From Alphaproteobacteria bacterium (GTDB taxonomy: Bacteria; Pseudomonadota; Alphaproteobacteria; Caulobacterales; Hyphomonadaceae): DNA of 56,151 nucleotides. A program made the translations under genes and the position numbers. Below the pieces are notes generated by a model. The model had not been told where the DNA came from and searched no databases. It saw nothing but the letters and a program-made list of their open reading frames with translations. Below, in pieces: positions 1 to 9,271 of the stretch (within the stretch, counting starts at the first letter, position 1; each line of letters opens with the position of its first letter). The stretch spans positions 1 through 56,151 of the forward strand of contig WGLW01000049.1 in NCBI GenBank assembly GCA_016125405.1, written 5' to 3'.

Positions 1-78
1 GGGGGGGGGACAACTTTCTTTTCGAGGCCGGCGGTTGCTGGGGATTTGAGGGTTCGGGTGGAGGATAGAGCCTCCGGA

Positions 79-96
79 CCCCGGCCTTCGCCGGGG
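79..96. repeat. Intergenic palindrome, CCCCGGC-loop-GCCGGGG type
   Basis: A 7-bp inverted repeat CCCCGGC / GCCGGGG with a CTTC loop. On the opposite strand it reads CCCCGGCGAAGGCCGGGG followed by TCC, nearly identical to the palindrome at 55938-55955. Short palindromes of this kind are scattered between genes in many alphaproteobacterial genomes. It lies left of the IS110 element. The window opens with a run of nine Gs at 1-9, which may be a contig edge. Confidence 0.6.
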
Positions 97-152
97 CGGG
101 CGGTGAAACGGGAGCCGCCGTCATGGGTCCCTGTGTGTTGGGATTGTGAGAG

Positions 153-235
153 GGTGGTGGCGGGCGGGAGGCCGTTGGGTCCCCGGTTGATCAGACCGTT
201 GTCCGGCTAGGTCCCCGCCCGCTGCAGTTACCACC
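153..235 (+). ncRNA. Candidate IS110 bridge RNA (seekRNA) core fold
   Basis: The non-coding stretch just upstream of the transposase can fold into a long two-tier hairpin. GGTGGT (153-158) pairs with ACCACC (230-235), and GCGGGCGGG (160-168) pairs perfectly with CCCGCCCGC (214-222). These enclose a 45-base internal loop (169-213) with a further GCCG/CGGC pairing. IS110-group elements are known to express a structured guide RNA from the non-coding DNA 5' of the transposase gene, so position and shape fit. The fold is seen directly; that it is a guide RNA is inference. Its transcript ends were not determined. Confidence 0.4.
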
Positions 236-238
236 TGA

Positions 239-1213
<975 letters not shown>

Positions 1214-1225
1214 ACAACACAGTTG

Positions 1226-1249
1226 CCGGATAACGCTTCGCGTTTCCGG
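1226..1249. repeat. Palindromic repeat right of the IS110 transposase gene
   Basis: CCGGA (1226-1230) pairs with TCCGG (1245-1249), and AACGC (1232-1236) with GCGTT (1240-1244), around a TTC loop with one bulged T. It is followed by GATGACAGGCAGGG. The pattern resembles REP-type intergenic palindromes, which IS110-family elements often use as targets. It starts 13 bases after the transposase stop codon, so it is either right at the IS end or in the immediate flank. Confidence 0.5.
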
Positions 1250-1304
1250 GATGACAGGCAGGGACGCGCGCGGGCGGCCATCGAGCCCGAAACGCACATG
1301 CAAA

Positions 1305-1330
1305 AGGCCCGGCTGTTTCCAGCCGGGCCT
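1305..1330 (-). terminator. Rho-independent terminator of the tonB-exbBD-TPR operon
   Basis: An 11-bp perfect stem, AGGCCCGGCTG / CAGCCGGGCCT, has a four-base loop. Read on the minus strand it is followed by TTTTG, and it lies 25 bases beyond the stop codon of the TPR gene. Confidence 0.8.
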
Positions 1331-1354
1331 CGCAGAGATCTGCCGGATCGGCGC

Positions 1355-2635
1355 CTAGCCGTTCCGGGACATCAGGATCCAGTCCTTGGCAAGCACTTCC
1401 GCGCCGTTGTCGGACTTGATGGCGCCCCAGGTCTTGCGCGCATCATCCTTCTTGCCGGCCTTGAACTGCGCGATGCCGAGCTGGAGGTTGGCGTAAGCCA
1501 ACGCGCTGTCGTCGAGACCGCCCTTGGCGATGCCCTTCTGGATATTGTCGATCGCCTTGGCATAGTCGCCCATGCCCATATAGGCCTCGCCAACGGACAC
1601 GAGCTGGTCGCCCTTAGCCGCCTTGGCGGCTTCGCCGGCGCTTTTGTCCAGCGTGCCGGACGCATCGGCTTTCGCTGCGGTCTGCACCGAGGCGTACATC
1701 CGCTTCCAGCGCGCCGCATCCGAATCGGAGATGCCGGACCAGCCGGCCTTGTCGGCTCGGGCGAAGGCCTTCACGGCTTCAGCGGGCGCGCCGCGCGAAT
1801 AGGCCTTCTCGCCCATGTCCGCGAGTTCACTCGGCTTGAGATCGGCCTTGGACTGATCGAGCGCGCGATAGACGTCGAGCATGTCGCCGTCGCGGTTGAA
1901 CTTAGGCTCCTTGACGGCGCGGTCGATGAGGGCGCGGATGTATTCCGGCTTCGGATAATCCACATACGCCCGCTCGATCGTCGCGTAGTAGTTCTTGAGA
2001 TCGTTCTGGTCGAAATACGCCTTGAGGATGATCTGGTACCAGGCGTCCTTGGGCTTCTGGCCTTCCTTGCCAGCCTGCTCAATGGCCTTGTTGGCGTAGT
2101 CGATCGCGGCGGCGTAGTCCTTCTGCTTCAGCGAGTAGGACGCGATGAAGGCCAGCTGGGCGGACGTGCCGCCATAGTCCTTGATGTAGGCCTTGGTGAG
2201 TTCGACCGCCTTGGCGTCGTTGTTGAGCTCGGCGTAGGTGCCCATCTGCAGGGCGCGGAAGTTCTTCACCTGCTCGGGCGGCAGAGTGCCGCCGGCGAGC
2301 AGCTTTTCGAGCGGATCGAGAAGCTCCTGCTTCTTGCCGAGACCGACATAGGCGACGACGTGAAATTGCAGCGCCGCCTGCTTGCCGGAGTCCGTCTTGG
2401 CGGTCGCGGCCATCTTGTCGGCCTGGGCGAGCAGCGTGGCCCAGTCCTTCGCAGCGCTGGCCTGTTGGGCCGCCTGGAACGCCTCGACGAATTCCTTCGA
2501 TTCCTTGACCTCTTTCTTCTGGGCCATCGCGGCCGGCGCCGTAACGCCGATTACCGTGGTCATTCCGAGCGCGGTGACCAGGCCGAGCCCAAGGGCCGGA
2601 AGGCGATTGCGCATGAACTTGCCGAACGATTGCAT
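1355..2635 (-). CDS. Exported TPR-repeat protein of the TonB operon
   Basis: A 426-residue periplasmic protein. The ATG at 2635 was chosen because AGGTGGAGGA sits just upstream and a typical signal peptide follows, with likely cleavage after AMA near residue 38. Longer reading toward 2743 lacks such a site. The mature part is helical with tetratricopeptide-like units (for example YAKAIDNIQKGIAKGG and LAYANLQLGIAQFKAGKKDD near the C-terminus). It is the last gene after tonB, exbB and two exbD genes; a TPR protein in this position is common in alphaproteobacteria and xanthomonads and probably assists the TonB complex. A 9-bp stem-loop lies in the 179-base gap before it, so its expression may be set separately. 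Confidence 0.85.
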   Translation of the reverse strand: MQSFGKFMRNRLPALGLGLVTALGMTTVIGVTAPAAMAQKKEVKESKEFVEAFQAAQQASAAKDWATLLAQADKMAATAKTDSGKQAALQFHVVAYVGLGKKQELLDPLEKLLAGGTLPPEQVKNFRALQMGTYAELNNDAKAVELTKAYIKDYGGTSAQLAFIASYSLKQKDYAAAIDYANKAIEQAGKEGQKPKDAWYQIILKAYFDQNDLKNYYATIERAYVDYPKPEYIRALIDRAVKEPKFNRDGDMLDVYRALDQSKADLKPSELADMGEKAYSRGAPAEAVKAFARADKAGWSGISDSDAARWKRMYASVQTAAKADASGTLDKSAGEAAKAAKGDQLVSVGEAYMGMGDYAKAIDNIQKGIAKGGLDDSALAYANLQLGIAQFKAGKKDDARKTWGAIKSDNGAEVLAKDWILMSRNG

Positions 2636-2761
2636 GTGAATCCTCCACCTACCCGTTTTGGGCCTGCCTTTGGGATATAAACGGCCCCACGCCCCCCACA
2701 ACTGGCGACGTGCAGCCGGTGAACTGCGTTTAGCAGCGCCCAAGGCAAGCCCCTTGCGCGA

Positions 2762-2788
2762 ACGGCGCCCCGATTGAGAGGGCGCCGT
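2762..2788 (-). other. Stem-loop between the second exbD and the TPR gene
   Basis: ACGGCGCCC (2762-2770) pairs with GGGCGCCGT (2780-2788). There is no U-tract on either side, so it is more likely a partial terminator or an mRNA-stabilising hairpin than a full terminator. Confidence 0.5.
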
Positions 2789-2814
2789 CCGATTTCAGCC
2801 CGCTGGACGCGACG

Positions 2815-3234
2815 TTACTGGGTGCCCCCGATAACGCCCAGCTTTTCAAGTCCCAGCCGCTGCGCCGACGCCATGACCTCGGCGACAACCGCGTACTTCG
2901 CCAGCTTGTGCGGCTCGATATGGATTTCAGGCTGCGGATCCTCCGCCGCGGCGCGGATCATGTCCTGCTCCATCGCCGCCCGGTCGACCACCGTGCCGTT
3001 CCAGTAGATCGTGCCGTCGAAGTCGACGATGATCCGGATCGGTTCGATCGGGTTTTGCGGCGGCGGCGTGTTCGGCGGCGGCGGCCGCGGCGAGTCGAGT
3101 TTCACCGCGTGCCGCTGCGGCGGGATGGTCACGATCAGCATGATCAGGAGCACCAGCATCACGTCGATAAGCGGCGTGGTGTTGATCTCCGACATCGGTT
3201 CGCCTTCTTTGGCTTCTCCGACTGCCATTGCCAT
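2815..3234 (-). CDS. exbD: ExbD/TolR-family biopolymer transport protein (second copy)
   Basis: A 139-residue inner-membrane protein of the TonB energy-transducing complex. It has one N-terminal transmembrane helix (about 19-38) with the proton-channel aspartate D24 in the family motif NTTPLIDVMLV, then a Pro-rich linker (about 48-65) and a periplasmic domain. The ATG at 3234 was chosen over the in-frame TTG six bases upstream because GGGAG lies about 10 bases before it. It follows the first exbD after 54 bases. Two different ExbD proteins in one operon is a known arrangement, the second often being needed for particular receptors. Confidence 0.9.
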   Translation of the reverse strand: MAMAVGEAKEGEPMSEINTTPLIDVMLVLLIMLIVTIPPQRHAVKLDSPRPPPPNTPPPQNPIEPIRIIVDFDGTIYWNGTVVDRAAMEQDMIRAAAEDPQPEIHIEPHKLAKYAVVAEVMASAQRLGLEKLGVIGGTQ

Positions 3235-3288
3235 GGTCAATACTCCCGCGCGCTATGCGCCTGTCTGGAACGCTATGCCCTGCCCGGA

Positions 3289-3792
3289 TCAGCCGGGCGT
3301 GCCAACCGGCTTCTTGGTGACGAAGCCGACCTTGAGGATACCCGCCTTCTGGGCGGCTTCGACAACCTTGCCGACGTTGAGATACTCGGTGTCGGCGTCG
3401 CCCCGGATGTGAACCTCCGGTTGCGGCTTGAGCACCGCAACCCCGGCAAGCCGACGGAAGAGTTCATCCTCGCTCGCGAGCTTGGATTCGCCCCAGTACA
3501 CGTTGCCTCGCGCGTCAATCGAGATGTTGACGTCGTCTGGCCGCGTGAGCATGACGCGGTTCGCCTCGACCGGCAGGTTCACCTCGACCGTTCCGACCAC
3601 GACCGGAACGGTGATGAGGAAGATGATCAACATGACGAGCATGATGTCGACGAGCGGCGTCGTGTTGATCTGAGAGTTGAGAGGGGACTCCTCTTCCTCC
3701 ACCATCGAGATCTTCGCGTCCGCGGCGAGATTGTTCTCGTCGTGGTCGGTGATGTCCTCGGCGATCGAGTCGTGGATGTGAGCATCCGACAT
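3289..3792 (-). CDS. exbD: ExbD/TolR-family biopolymer transport protein (first copy)
   Basis: A 167-residue ExbD. A 40-residue acidic cytoplasmic N-terminus leads into one transmembrane helix (about 44-67) containing the conserved aspartate D49 in NTTPLVDIMLV, followed by a periplasmic domain. With ExbB it forms the proton-driven motor that energises TonB. It starts 13 bases after the exbB stop, so the two are surely cotranscribed. It differs from the second copy by its acidic N-terminus and by lacking the poly-Pro linker. Confidence 0.92.
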   Translation of the reverse strand: MSDAHIHDSIAEDITDHDENNLAADAKISMVEEEESPLNSQINTTPLVDIMLVMLIIFLITVPVVVGTVEVNLPVEANRVMLTRPDDVNISIDARGNVYWGESKLASEDELFRRLAGVAVLKPQPEVHIRGDADTEYLNVGKVVEAAQKAGILKVGFVTKKPVGTPG

Positions 3793-3805
3793 ATCGACTG
3801 CCCTC

Positions 3806-4720
3806 TCAGGCTTTGCCGGACGTGGCCATCAGCTTCTCGACGTCGAACGCGAAGTGGCGTGCGTTGTCGCTGATCACCTTGTTGCGGCGGCCGAGCAGGT
3901 TGTAGAGGATAACGGCCGGGACGGCGACGGCCAGACCGATGGCGGTCATGTTGAGCGCCTCGCCGACCGGACCCGCGACCTTCTCGATCGAGGCGTCGCC
4001 GGTCATGCCGATCGTGGTGAGCGCTTTAACGATCCCCATAACCGTACCGAACAGACCGACGAACGGGCAGATGGAGCCCACGGTCGCCAGCCAGGCCATG
4101 CCGCCCTGCAGACGGACGTTGATGCGCTCGAGTTCGATGCCGACCTGGTGCGACATGCGATCGCCGCGCGAGATGCGGGCGCCAAGACCGCCCTGGGCGG
4201 CGTTGGCCTGGGCGATGGCGCCTTCAGCAAGCGCGCGGAACGCGTTGTTGCGGCCCAGCGAGTCGAGGCCTTCATCCAGCGAGTTGGCTTCCCAGAAGCC
4301 GTTCACTTTCTTGGACTGGGCGATCAGCAGGGTCTGGTCGACCGCCTTGGTGGCGCCGATGTAGACCGTGCCGACAAACATGATGACCATGATGATCAGC
4401 GTGCCGCGGGTGACGATGTCGCCCTCGGACCAGAGGTGCTCGACGCCGAACTGGTTCTTGCGGGCTTCCGAGGTCGCCGCAGGAACTTCGGGGGTCGCCG
4501 GAGCAGGCGCAGCCTGATCGGCCGGCGGGGTCGCAGTCGGATCGACCGGCGCGGTTGCGTCAGCCGGTGCGGTTGCGTCAGCCGGGGGCGTGTCCGCCGG
4601 AGGGGTTTGAGCGAGCGCGCCGAGCGGCATGAACGCCATTGCGAAGACAGCAGCCGCGACCACCATTTTCATGGGAGATCCCCGTCGCGTCGCACCGTCA
4701 CCGTTATACGCCGTATTCAT
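3806..4720 (-). CDS. exbB: ExbB/TolQ/MotA-family proton channel with Pro/Ala-rich periplasmic extension
   Basis: A 304-residue ExbB. A signal-like segment (about 17-37, ending GALAQ) is followed by a low-complexity stretch built on PPADAT/APADAT units (about 38-82), then the three-helix ExbB core with membrane segments near 104-127, 207-233 and 254-276. GLFGTVMGIV in the second core helix is typical of the family. The extension makes it longer than the roughly 240-residue minimal ExbB. The DNA has ATG-ATT-ATG after GAGGAGAGG; the second ATG (4720) has proper spacing and was chosen. An alternative internal start at the MKM motif would still keep the signal segment. Confidence 0.92.
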   Translation of the reverse strand: MNTAYNGDGATRRGSPMKMVVAAAVFAMAFMPLGALAQTPPADTPPADATAPADATAPVDPTATPPADQAAPAPATPEVPAATSEARKNQFGVEHLWSEGDIVTRGTLIIMVIMFVGTVYIGATKAVDQTLLIAQSKKVNGFWEANSLDEGLDSLGRNNAFRALAEGAIAQANAAQGGLGARISRGDRMSHQVGIELERINVRLQGGMAWLATVGSICPFVGLFGTVMGIVKALTTIGMTGDASIEKVAGPVGEALNMTAIGLAVAVPAVILYNLLGRRNKVISDNARHFAFDVEKLMATSGKA

Positions 4721-4872
4721 AATCATCCTCTCCTCAATCGGGTGTTACCCGAGTCCACGCCCAGCAAGGTGAAGCTATCCCTCCGCCCTGCCGGACTTCA
4801 TTCTGATCAGACCAAGTGGAATGCCGCTGTCCGGCAGTCGACAGGTCCCGCCTGGCGCGTCTGCGCGTCCCG

Positions 4873-5514
4873 TTATCTCGCGTCCTTGAGCTGCCACACC
4901 AACGTAAAGACGTAGGGCGGATTGCAATAAGCCATAGGCTTGCCGTCGGTCCCGCGCGCGGGATCCATGCGCGTATGCGGCAGGCCTTTCACAGTCGCTT
5001 CGTCGAGACGTTCGTATCCGCTCGACTTGACGATCTGCACGTTGCTCATGCGGCCGCGCTCATCAACACAGACCGAAACCTTCACCTCGCCCTCTTCCTT
5101 CGCGCGAATGGAGGCGGCGGGATATTCGGGCTTCTCGAAGCTGCGGCCCGGCTTCGGGCTGATCGCGGGCACCACAGGCGCCGGCGGAGCCGGACGCGGC
5201 GGCGGGGCCGGACGCGGCGTTTGCACCACCTGCGTGATCGCGGTGGGCGGCGGCGGCGTGTCGAAGGTGAATTCAGGCAGGATGACCTGCGGTGGCGGCG
5301 GCGGCAGGTTTACATCGACAGGCGGCGGCGGCGGCGGCTCCTTGTCCTCCACTTTCGGCTTGTCGATGATGACGACCTGGGTGTCGACCAGCTTGTTGAC
5401 GATCACCTTGCCGAGACCCGTCACCAGCAGGTAACCGATCACCAGGTTGATCAGGATCGCGATCCCGATTCCGATGAATCGTGTGCTGTTCTGGGTTTTC
5501 CTAGCGTAGTACAT
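4873..5514 (-). CDS. tonB: TonB, periplasm-spanning energy transducer
   Basis: A 213-residue TonB. It has a short cytoplasmic N-terminus, a membrane anchor (about 13-35), a Pro-rich spacer (about 59-122) with runs of five or six prolines, and a C-terminal TonB domain (about 125-213) with the expected EYP motif near 130 and a final TLVW strand. It carries the ExbB/ExbD-harvested proton energy to outer-membrane receptors. The ATG at 5514 follows GAGAGA; an in-frame upstream extension has no better site. First gene of the operon, with a 350-base upstream region. It is 150 bases from exbB, a larger gap than the others in the operon. Confidence 0.93.
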   Translation of the reverse strand: MYYARKTQNSTRFIGIGIAILINLVIGYLLVTGLGKVIVNKLVDTQVVIIDKPKVEDKEPPPPPPVDVNLPPPPPQVILPEFTFDTPPPPTAITQVVQTPRPAPPPRPAPPAPVVPAISPKPGRSFEKPEYPAASIRAKEEGEVKVSVCVDERGRMSNVQIVKSSGYERLDEATVKGLPHTRMDPARGTDGKPMAYCNPPYVFTLVWQLKDAR

Positions 5515-5651
5515 GTCTCTCTCGCTCTCGACGCCCCGCACATCCCGGACCCTGGCCTTTGGCTCTTAGGTCCGCGGAACTTGATTTTTATGCCTTCCTT
5601 TTGCCGCAAGCGCCAGACTCGCTCTCCCGATTTTTGCAGAGCGGCGCTGTG

Positions 5652-5813
5652 CGCGAACGTCGCATTCCGGGAGGAATGACGCCGCGCCTGGGGTCTTTCC
5701 AGCAGCGCTTTTCTCTTTTTGCGCTGCAAACGCCGCGGGGAGACGGCGACCCTCTGTGTTGTGGCGATATGTTCGAGCCGTCATGGTTTTGTCAACGACC
5801 GCGAACGTCGCAT
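5652..5813. repeat. Pair of 14-base direct repeats upstream of tonB
   Basis: CGCGAACGTCGCAT occurs exactly at 5652-5665 and at 5800-5813, in the same orientation, in the otherwise gene-free 5515-5864 region. The second copy directly abuts the promoter-like -35 at 5790-5795 on its upstream side as read on the minus strand. This arrangement suggests binding sites for a regulator of the tonB operon, but no known consensus was recognised. The rest of the 350-base gap shows no convincing gene. Confidence 0.45.
5766..5795 (-). promoter_or_regulatory. Putative sigma-70-type promoter of the tonB operon
   Basis: On the minus strand, a perfect TTGACA (plus coordinates 5790-5795) is followed after 18 bases by CATATC (5766-5771), a weak -10. 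It would give a leader of about 250 bases before tonB. Confidence 0.35.
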
Positions 5814-5864
5814 CGAGCCAATTTCGCCTCGCGAAAAGGTGAATTTCGTTAGCGTGCGACATGC

Positions 5865-7157
5865 TCATGACGCCTGCGCATCCGGGGCGATATCGGAGGC
5901 GAGCAGATCGCCCACATCGGCGGCATCGCTCTCGGGTTCGCGCAGCAGGCCTTCCCACTTCGCCACCACCGCGCAAGCGATCGAGTTGCCGATAACGTTG
6001 GTTACAGTCCGCCCCATATCCATGAAGGCGTCGACGGCGAGCACGAGACCGATCGCTTCGGCGGGAAGACCGAATGTCGGCAAGGCTGCGGAGATCACCA
6101 CCAGCGAAGCGCGCGGCACGCCGGCGATGCCCTTCGATGTGACAAAGAGAAGAAGCAGCATCAGCACCTGCTGGCCGAGCGACAGGTCGATGCCCAACGC
6201 CTGCGCGATGAACATCGCCGCGAAGGTGGCGTACATCATCGAGCCGTCGAGGTTGAACGAATAGCCAAGCGGCAGAACGAAGGAGACGACGCGGTTGGCG
6301 ATGCCGAACTTTTCGAGCTGTTCGAGCAGCTTCGGATAGGCGGCCTCCGACGACGCCGTGGAGAACGCCACCAGCGCGGGCTCCCTCACCTGGGCGATCA
6401 GGCGGAACACTTTCGGACCCAGCACCACGAACCCGGCGGTGATGAGCAGGCCCCAGAGGATAAAGAGGGCGATGAAGAAGCTGCCGACCAGCTTGCCGTA
6501 GTCGAGAATGACTCCGAGCCCCTGGGTGGCGATCGCCGCCGCCATCGCGCCGAACACCGCAAGCGGCGCCAGCGCCATGACATATCCCGTGACCTTCAGC
6601 ATGACATGCGCCACCTGCTCGAGCAGTTCGGTGACGCGGGCCGCCTTCTCGCCCAGCGCCTGAAGCGCCCCGCCGAGAAACAGGCTGAAGACGACGATCT
6701 GCAGGACCTCGTTCTTCGCCATCGCATCGACCACCGAGGTCGGGATCATGTGGGCGAGGAAATCCTTGAGGTTGAAACTGCCGCCGGCCAGCGGCTCCGG
6801 CAGGTTTTCGGCGCCGGCGACATGGAAACCGTCGCCCGGGCGCAGGAGGTTGGTGAGCAGGAGGCCGAGGAAAAGCGAAACCAGCGAGGCGGTGATGAAC
6901 CACGCCATAGTGCGGAAGCCGATCCGGCCCAGCGCCGATCCGCCGCCAAGGTGGGCGATTCCGACAGTCAGGGTAGAAATCACCAGCGGGGCGATGATCA
7001 TCTTGATGAAGGGCAGGAAGATGCTGCTGGAGAGGATGCGGAAATAGCCCGCCAAGTCGGCAGCCGTTTTCGCATCCGTCACCTGGTGCACGATCGCGCC
7101 CGCGATCACGCCAAGGATCATCGCGCCAATGATGGCGTAGAGGATGATACGGTTCAT
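5865..7157 (-). CDS. Dicarboxylate/amino acid:cation symporter (DAACS family)
   Basis: A 430-residue inner-membrane symporter that imports C4-dicarboxylates or acidic amino acids with cations (DctA/GltP family). Hydrophobic segments cover nearly the whole length. Family hallmarks include FLPFIKMIIAPLV in the N-terminal half, FVLPLGYSFNLDGSMMYA in the hairpin region, FVTSKGIAGVPRASLVV, and the substrate/cation-binding stretch DAFMDMGRTVTNVIGNS. The serine-rich HP1 loop is represented by AFSTASSEAAYP. Single gene between tonB and a cupin, all on the minus strand. Substrate cannot be decided from sequence. Confidence 0.92.
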   Translation of the reverse strand: MNRIILYAIIGAMILGVIAGAIVHQVTDAKTAADLAGYFRILSSSIFLPFIKMIIAPLVISTLTVGIAHLGGGSALGRIGFRTMAWFITASLVSLFLGLLLTNLLRPGDGFHVAGAENLPEPLAGGSFNLKDFLAHMIPTSVVDAMAKNEVLQIVVFSLFLGGALQALGEKAARVTELLEQVAHVMLKVTGYVMALAPLAVFGAMAAAIATQGLGVILDYGKLVGSFFIALFILWGLLITAGFVVLGPKVFRLIAQVREPALVAFSTASSEAAYPKLLEQLEKFGIANRVVSFVLPLGYSFNLDGSMMYATFAAMFIAQALGIDLSLGQQVLMLLLLFVTSKGIAGVPRASLVVISAALPTFGLPAEAIGLVLAVDAFMDMGRTVTNVIGNSIACAVVAKWEGLLREPESDAADVGDLLASDIAPDAQAS

Positions 7158-7463
7158 GCAGCTCCCCGCGCACGTCGTTCGGCCTGCTTAACACGCGAGC
7201 CCGATGCGTAAAGCGAACGAATGGATCGATACGCGCCGGTTTCCGTCGCCAACGCCGATGAGCGCGACGACAATCGGGACGCGCTGACCCGCGATACGGC
7301 CAAACCGTGCGGGCATGACATTATATGGCGAGGCGCGATCGCGGCGATCCGGCCGCAGGGCGTCGCGCGGATTCTCCGGCCAGACGAAGTTGGCGCAATT
7401 GACGCGGGGCAGCCATCCGGGCGCCGCTTGCACAAAGTTGAGGCGCGATTCCGGTCGCGCATC
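7158..7463. other. 306-base gap, no gene recognised
   Basis: Between the symporter and the cupin, both on the minus strand. Open frames exist on the minus strand, but none has a ribosome-binding site or a recognisable protein. It probably holds the symporter promoter; no clear -35/-10 pair was picked out. Confidence 0.5.
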
Positions 7464-7955
7464 TCACGTCCGGTGAATCGGATCGATCCACTTCACGTTT
7501 TCCGGCGCCTCTGCCGGCGTGATGTCGAGGTTGACGACGACCGCCTCGTTGTCCGAGCGCACCAGCACGCATTCGAGCGGCTCGCTGTCGCTGGCGTTGA
7601 TCTCCTGGTGCGGCACGAAGGGCGGCACGTAGATGAAATCGCCTGGTCCCGCCTCGGCGACGTATTCGAGATGATCCCCCCAGCGCATCCGCGCCCTGCC
7701 CCGCACCACATAGATGACGCTTTCGAGTTCGCCGTGGTGATGCGCCCCGGTCTTGGCGTTGGCGTGGATGGTGACAGTGCCGGCCCAGATCTTCTGCGCG
7801 CCGACGCGGGCGGCGTTGATCGCCGCCTTTCGGTCCATGCCGGGCGTCTGGGCCGTATTGCCGTCCAGCGAGCCGCCAGGAATGACGCGGACGCCGTCAT
7901 GCTTCCAGCGGGCGCCGTGATCGTGGTCGTGGTCGTCGGAATGATCGTGAGCCAT
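7464..7955 (-). CDS. Small cupin-domain protein with His/Asp-rich N-terminus
   Basis: A 163-residue single-domain cupin. Motif 1 shows AHHHGELESV (metal ligands likely H72, H74, E78) and motif 2 shows PPFVPHQE (H116), so a metal-binding barrel is expected. Before the barrel, residues 1-19 are almost entirely His and Asp (MAHDHSDDHDHDHG), a probable second metal-binding segment. The ATG at 7955 has a strong CAGGAGG upstream. Cupins of this kind are often described as mannose-6-phosphate-isomerase-like or dioxygenase-like, but nothing here fixes the reaction. It is transcribed away from carA with 158 bases between them. Confidence 0.8.
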   Translation of the reverse strand: MAHDHSDDHDHDHGARWKHDGVRVIPGGSLDGNTAQTPGMDRKAAINAARVGAQKIWAGTVTIHANAKTGAHHHGELESVIYVVRGRARMRWGDHLEYVAEAGPGDFIYVPPFVPHQEINASDSEPLECVLVRSDNEAVVVNLDITPAEAPENVKWIDPIHRT

Positions 7956-8113
7956 GGGCGCCGCCTCCTGTCGCCCGAGCCTAGCCCCGGCGGAGGCCGC
8001 GCGCGAAGGGCAAATATCGACCAATCCTTGACGCCCCCGGCCTCGCGACCATATGGACCGGTCGTTTGCGCGGCCGACTCGCGTGAACGCCCCCGGAAGA
8101 GAGGCGTCCCCCC

Positions 8114-9271
8114 ATGGCCAATACACCTGCAACCGGCGCAGTCGCCCTGGCGGACGGAACGATCTTCTGGGGACGCGGCGTCGGCGCGGCCGGGATCGCG
8201 GCAGGCGAGCTGTGCTTCAACACGGCGATCACCGGCTATCAGGAAATCCTGACCGACCCCTCCTACGCCGAACAGATCGTCATGTTCACCTTCCCGCATG
8301 TCGGGAATGTCGGCGCCAACCCGGACGACCAGGAGGAAAGCGCGCCCCAGGGCGAGACGGCAGCGCGCGGCGCCATCTTCCGCGCCCATCCGACGCCGCC
8401 CTCGAACTGGCGCGCGGTGGATCATCTCGGCGGCTGGCTGCGCAAGCGGAACATCATAGGCCTTTCGGGCGTCGACACCCGCGCCCTCACCCGCCGCATC
8501 CGCGAGCTGGGTATGCCCAAGGCCGCCATCGCCCATTCGCCGGAAGGCAAGATCGACGGCAAGGCTCTGGTGGAAGCAGCCAGAGCCTGGGCCGGCGTCG
8601 AGAACGCCGACCTTGCGATCAACGTCACCACCGGCCAGCGCTTCGACAACACCGACGCGCTGTGGAAGCTGGGCGAAGGCTACCAGCATCTCGGCAAGGA
8701 GAAGTTCCACGTCGTGCTGATGGACTTCGGGGTGAAGAAGAACATCCTGCGCAACCTCGCCGCCGTGGGCGCGCGCACGACGGTGGTGCCTGCGAAGACG
8801 ACCGCGAAGGAGATCCTCGCGCTGAAGCCGGACGGCGTCGTGCTCTCCAACGGCCCGGGCGATCCGGCGGCGACGGCGGAATATGCCGGCCCGGAAATCC
8901 GGGCGCTGATCGAAAGCGGCGTGCCGATCCTCGGCATCTGCCTCGGCCACCAGATGCTGGCGCTGGCGCTGGGCGCGAAAACCAAGAAGATGCCGCAGGG
9001 CCACCACGGCGCGAACCATCCGGTGAAGGACTTCACCACCGGCAAGGTCGAGATCGTGTCGATGAACCACGGCTTTACAGTGGATGTCGCAACGCTGCCG
9101 AAAGGCGTGGAGGAAAGCCACCGCTCGCTGTTCGACGGGTCGAACTGCGGGCTGTCAGTCGCCGGCAAGCCGATCATTTCGGTGCAGCACCACCCGGAAG
9201 CCAGCCCCGGCCCGCAGGATTCCTTTTATCTGTTTGAGCGCTTTGCGGGACTGATGGCGGCGAAAGCCTGA
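8114..9271 (+). CDS. carA: Carbamoyl-phosphate synthase small (glutaminase) subunit
   Basis: A 385-residue CarA. It hydrolyses glutamine and channels ammonia to CarB for carbamoyl phosphate, the entry compound of pyrimidine and arginine synthesis. The N-terminal CPSase_sm_chain domain (about 10-145) has [17 protein letters not shown]. The class I glutamine amidotransferase domain (about 198-380) carries the triad C276 (GICLGHQ), H360 and E362 (QHHPEASPG). ATG at 8114. carB lies 13 kb downstream on the same strand, so the two subunits are not in one operon. Confidence 0.97.
   Translation: MANTPATGAVALADGTIFWGRGVGAAGIAAGELCFNTAITGYQEILTDPSYAEQIVMFTFPHVGNVGANPDDQEESAPQGETAARGAIFRAHPTPPSNWRAVDHLGGWLRKRNIIGLSGVDTRALTRRIRELGMPKAAIAHSPEGKIDGKALVEAARAWAGVENADLAINVTTGQRFDNTDALWKLGEGYQHLGKEKFHVVLMDFGVKKNILRNLAAVGARTTVVPAKTTAKEILALKPDGVVLSNGPGDPAATAEYAGPEIRALIESGVPILGICLGHQMLALALGAKTKKMPQGHHGANHPVKDFTTGKVEIVSMNHGFTVDVATLPKGVEESHRSLFDGSNCGLSVAGKPIISVQHHPEASPGPQDSFYLFERFAGLMAAKA

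Noticed and set aside
1223-2680. Long plus-strand open frame opposite the TPR gene.
   Set aside because: High-GC shadow of the real minus-strand gene; no ribosome-binding site and no recognisable protein.
7188-7433. 81-residue minus-strand frame between the symporter and the cupin.
   Set aside because: No ribosome-binding site, no family, and atypical composition.
7493-9121. Long minus-strand open frame opposite carA.
   Set aside because: It runs through the cupin gene in another frame and lies antisense to carA; composition is that of a shadow frame.
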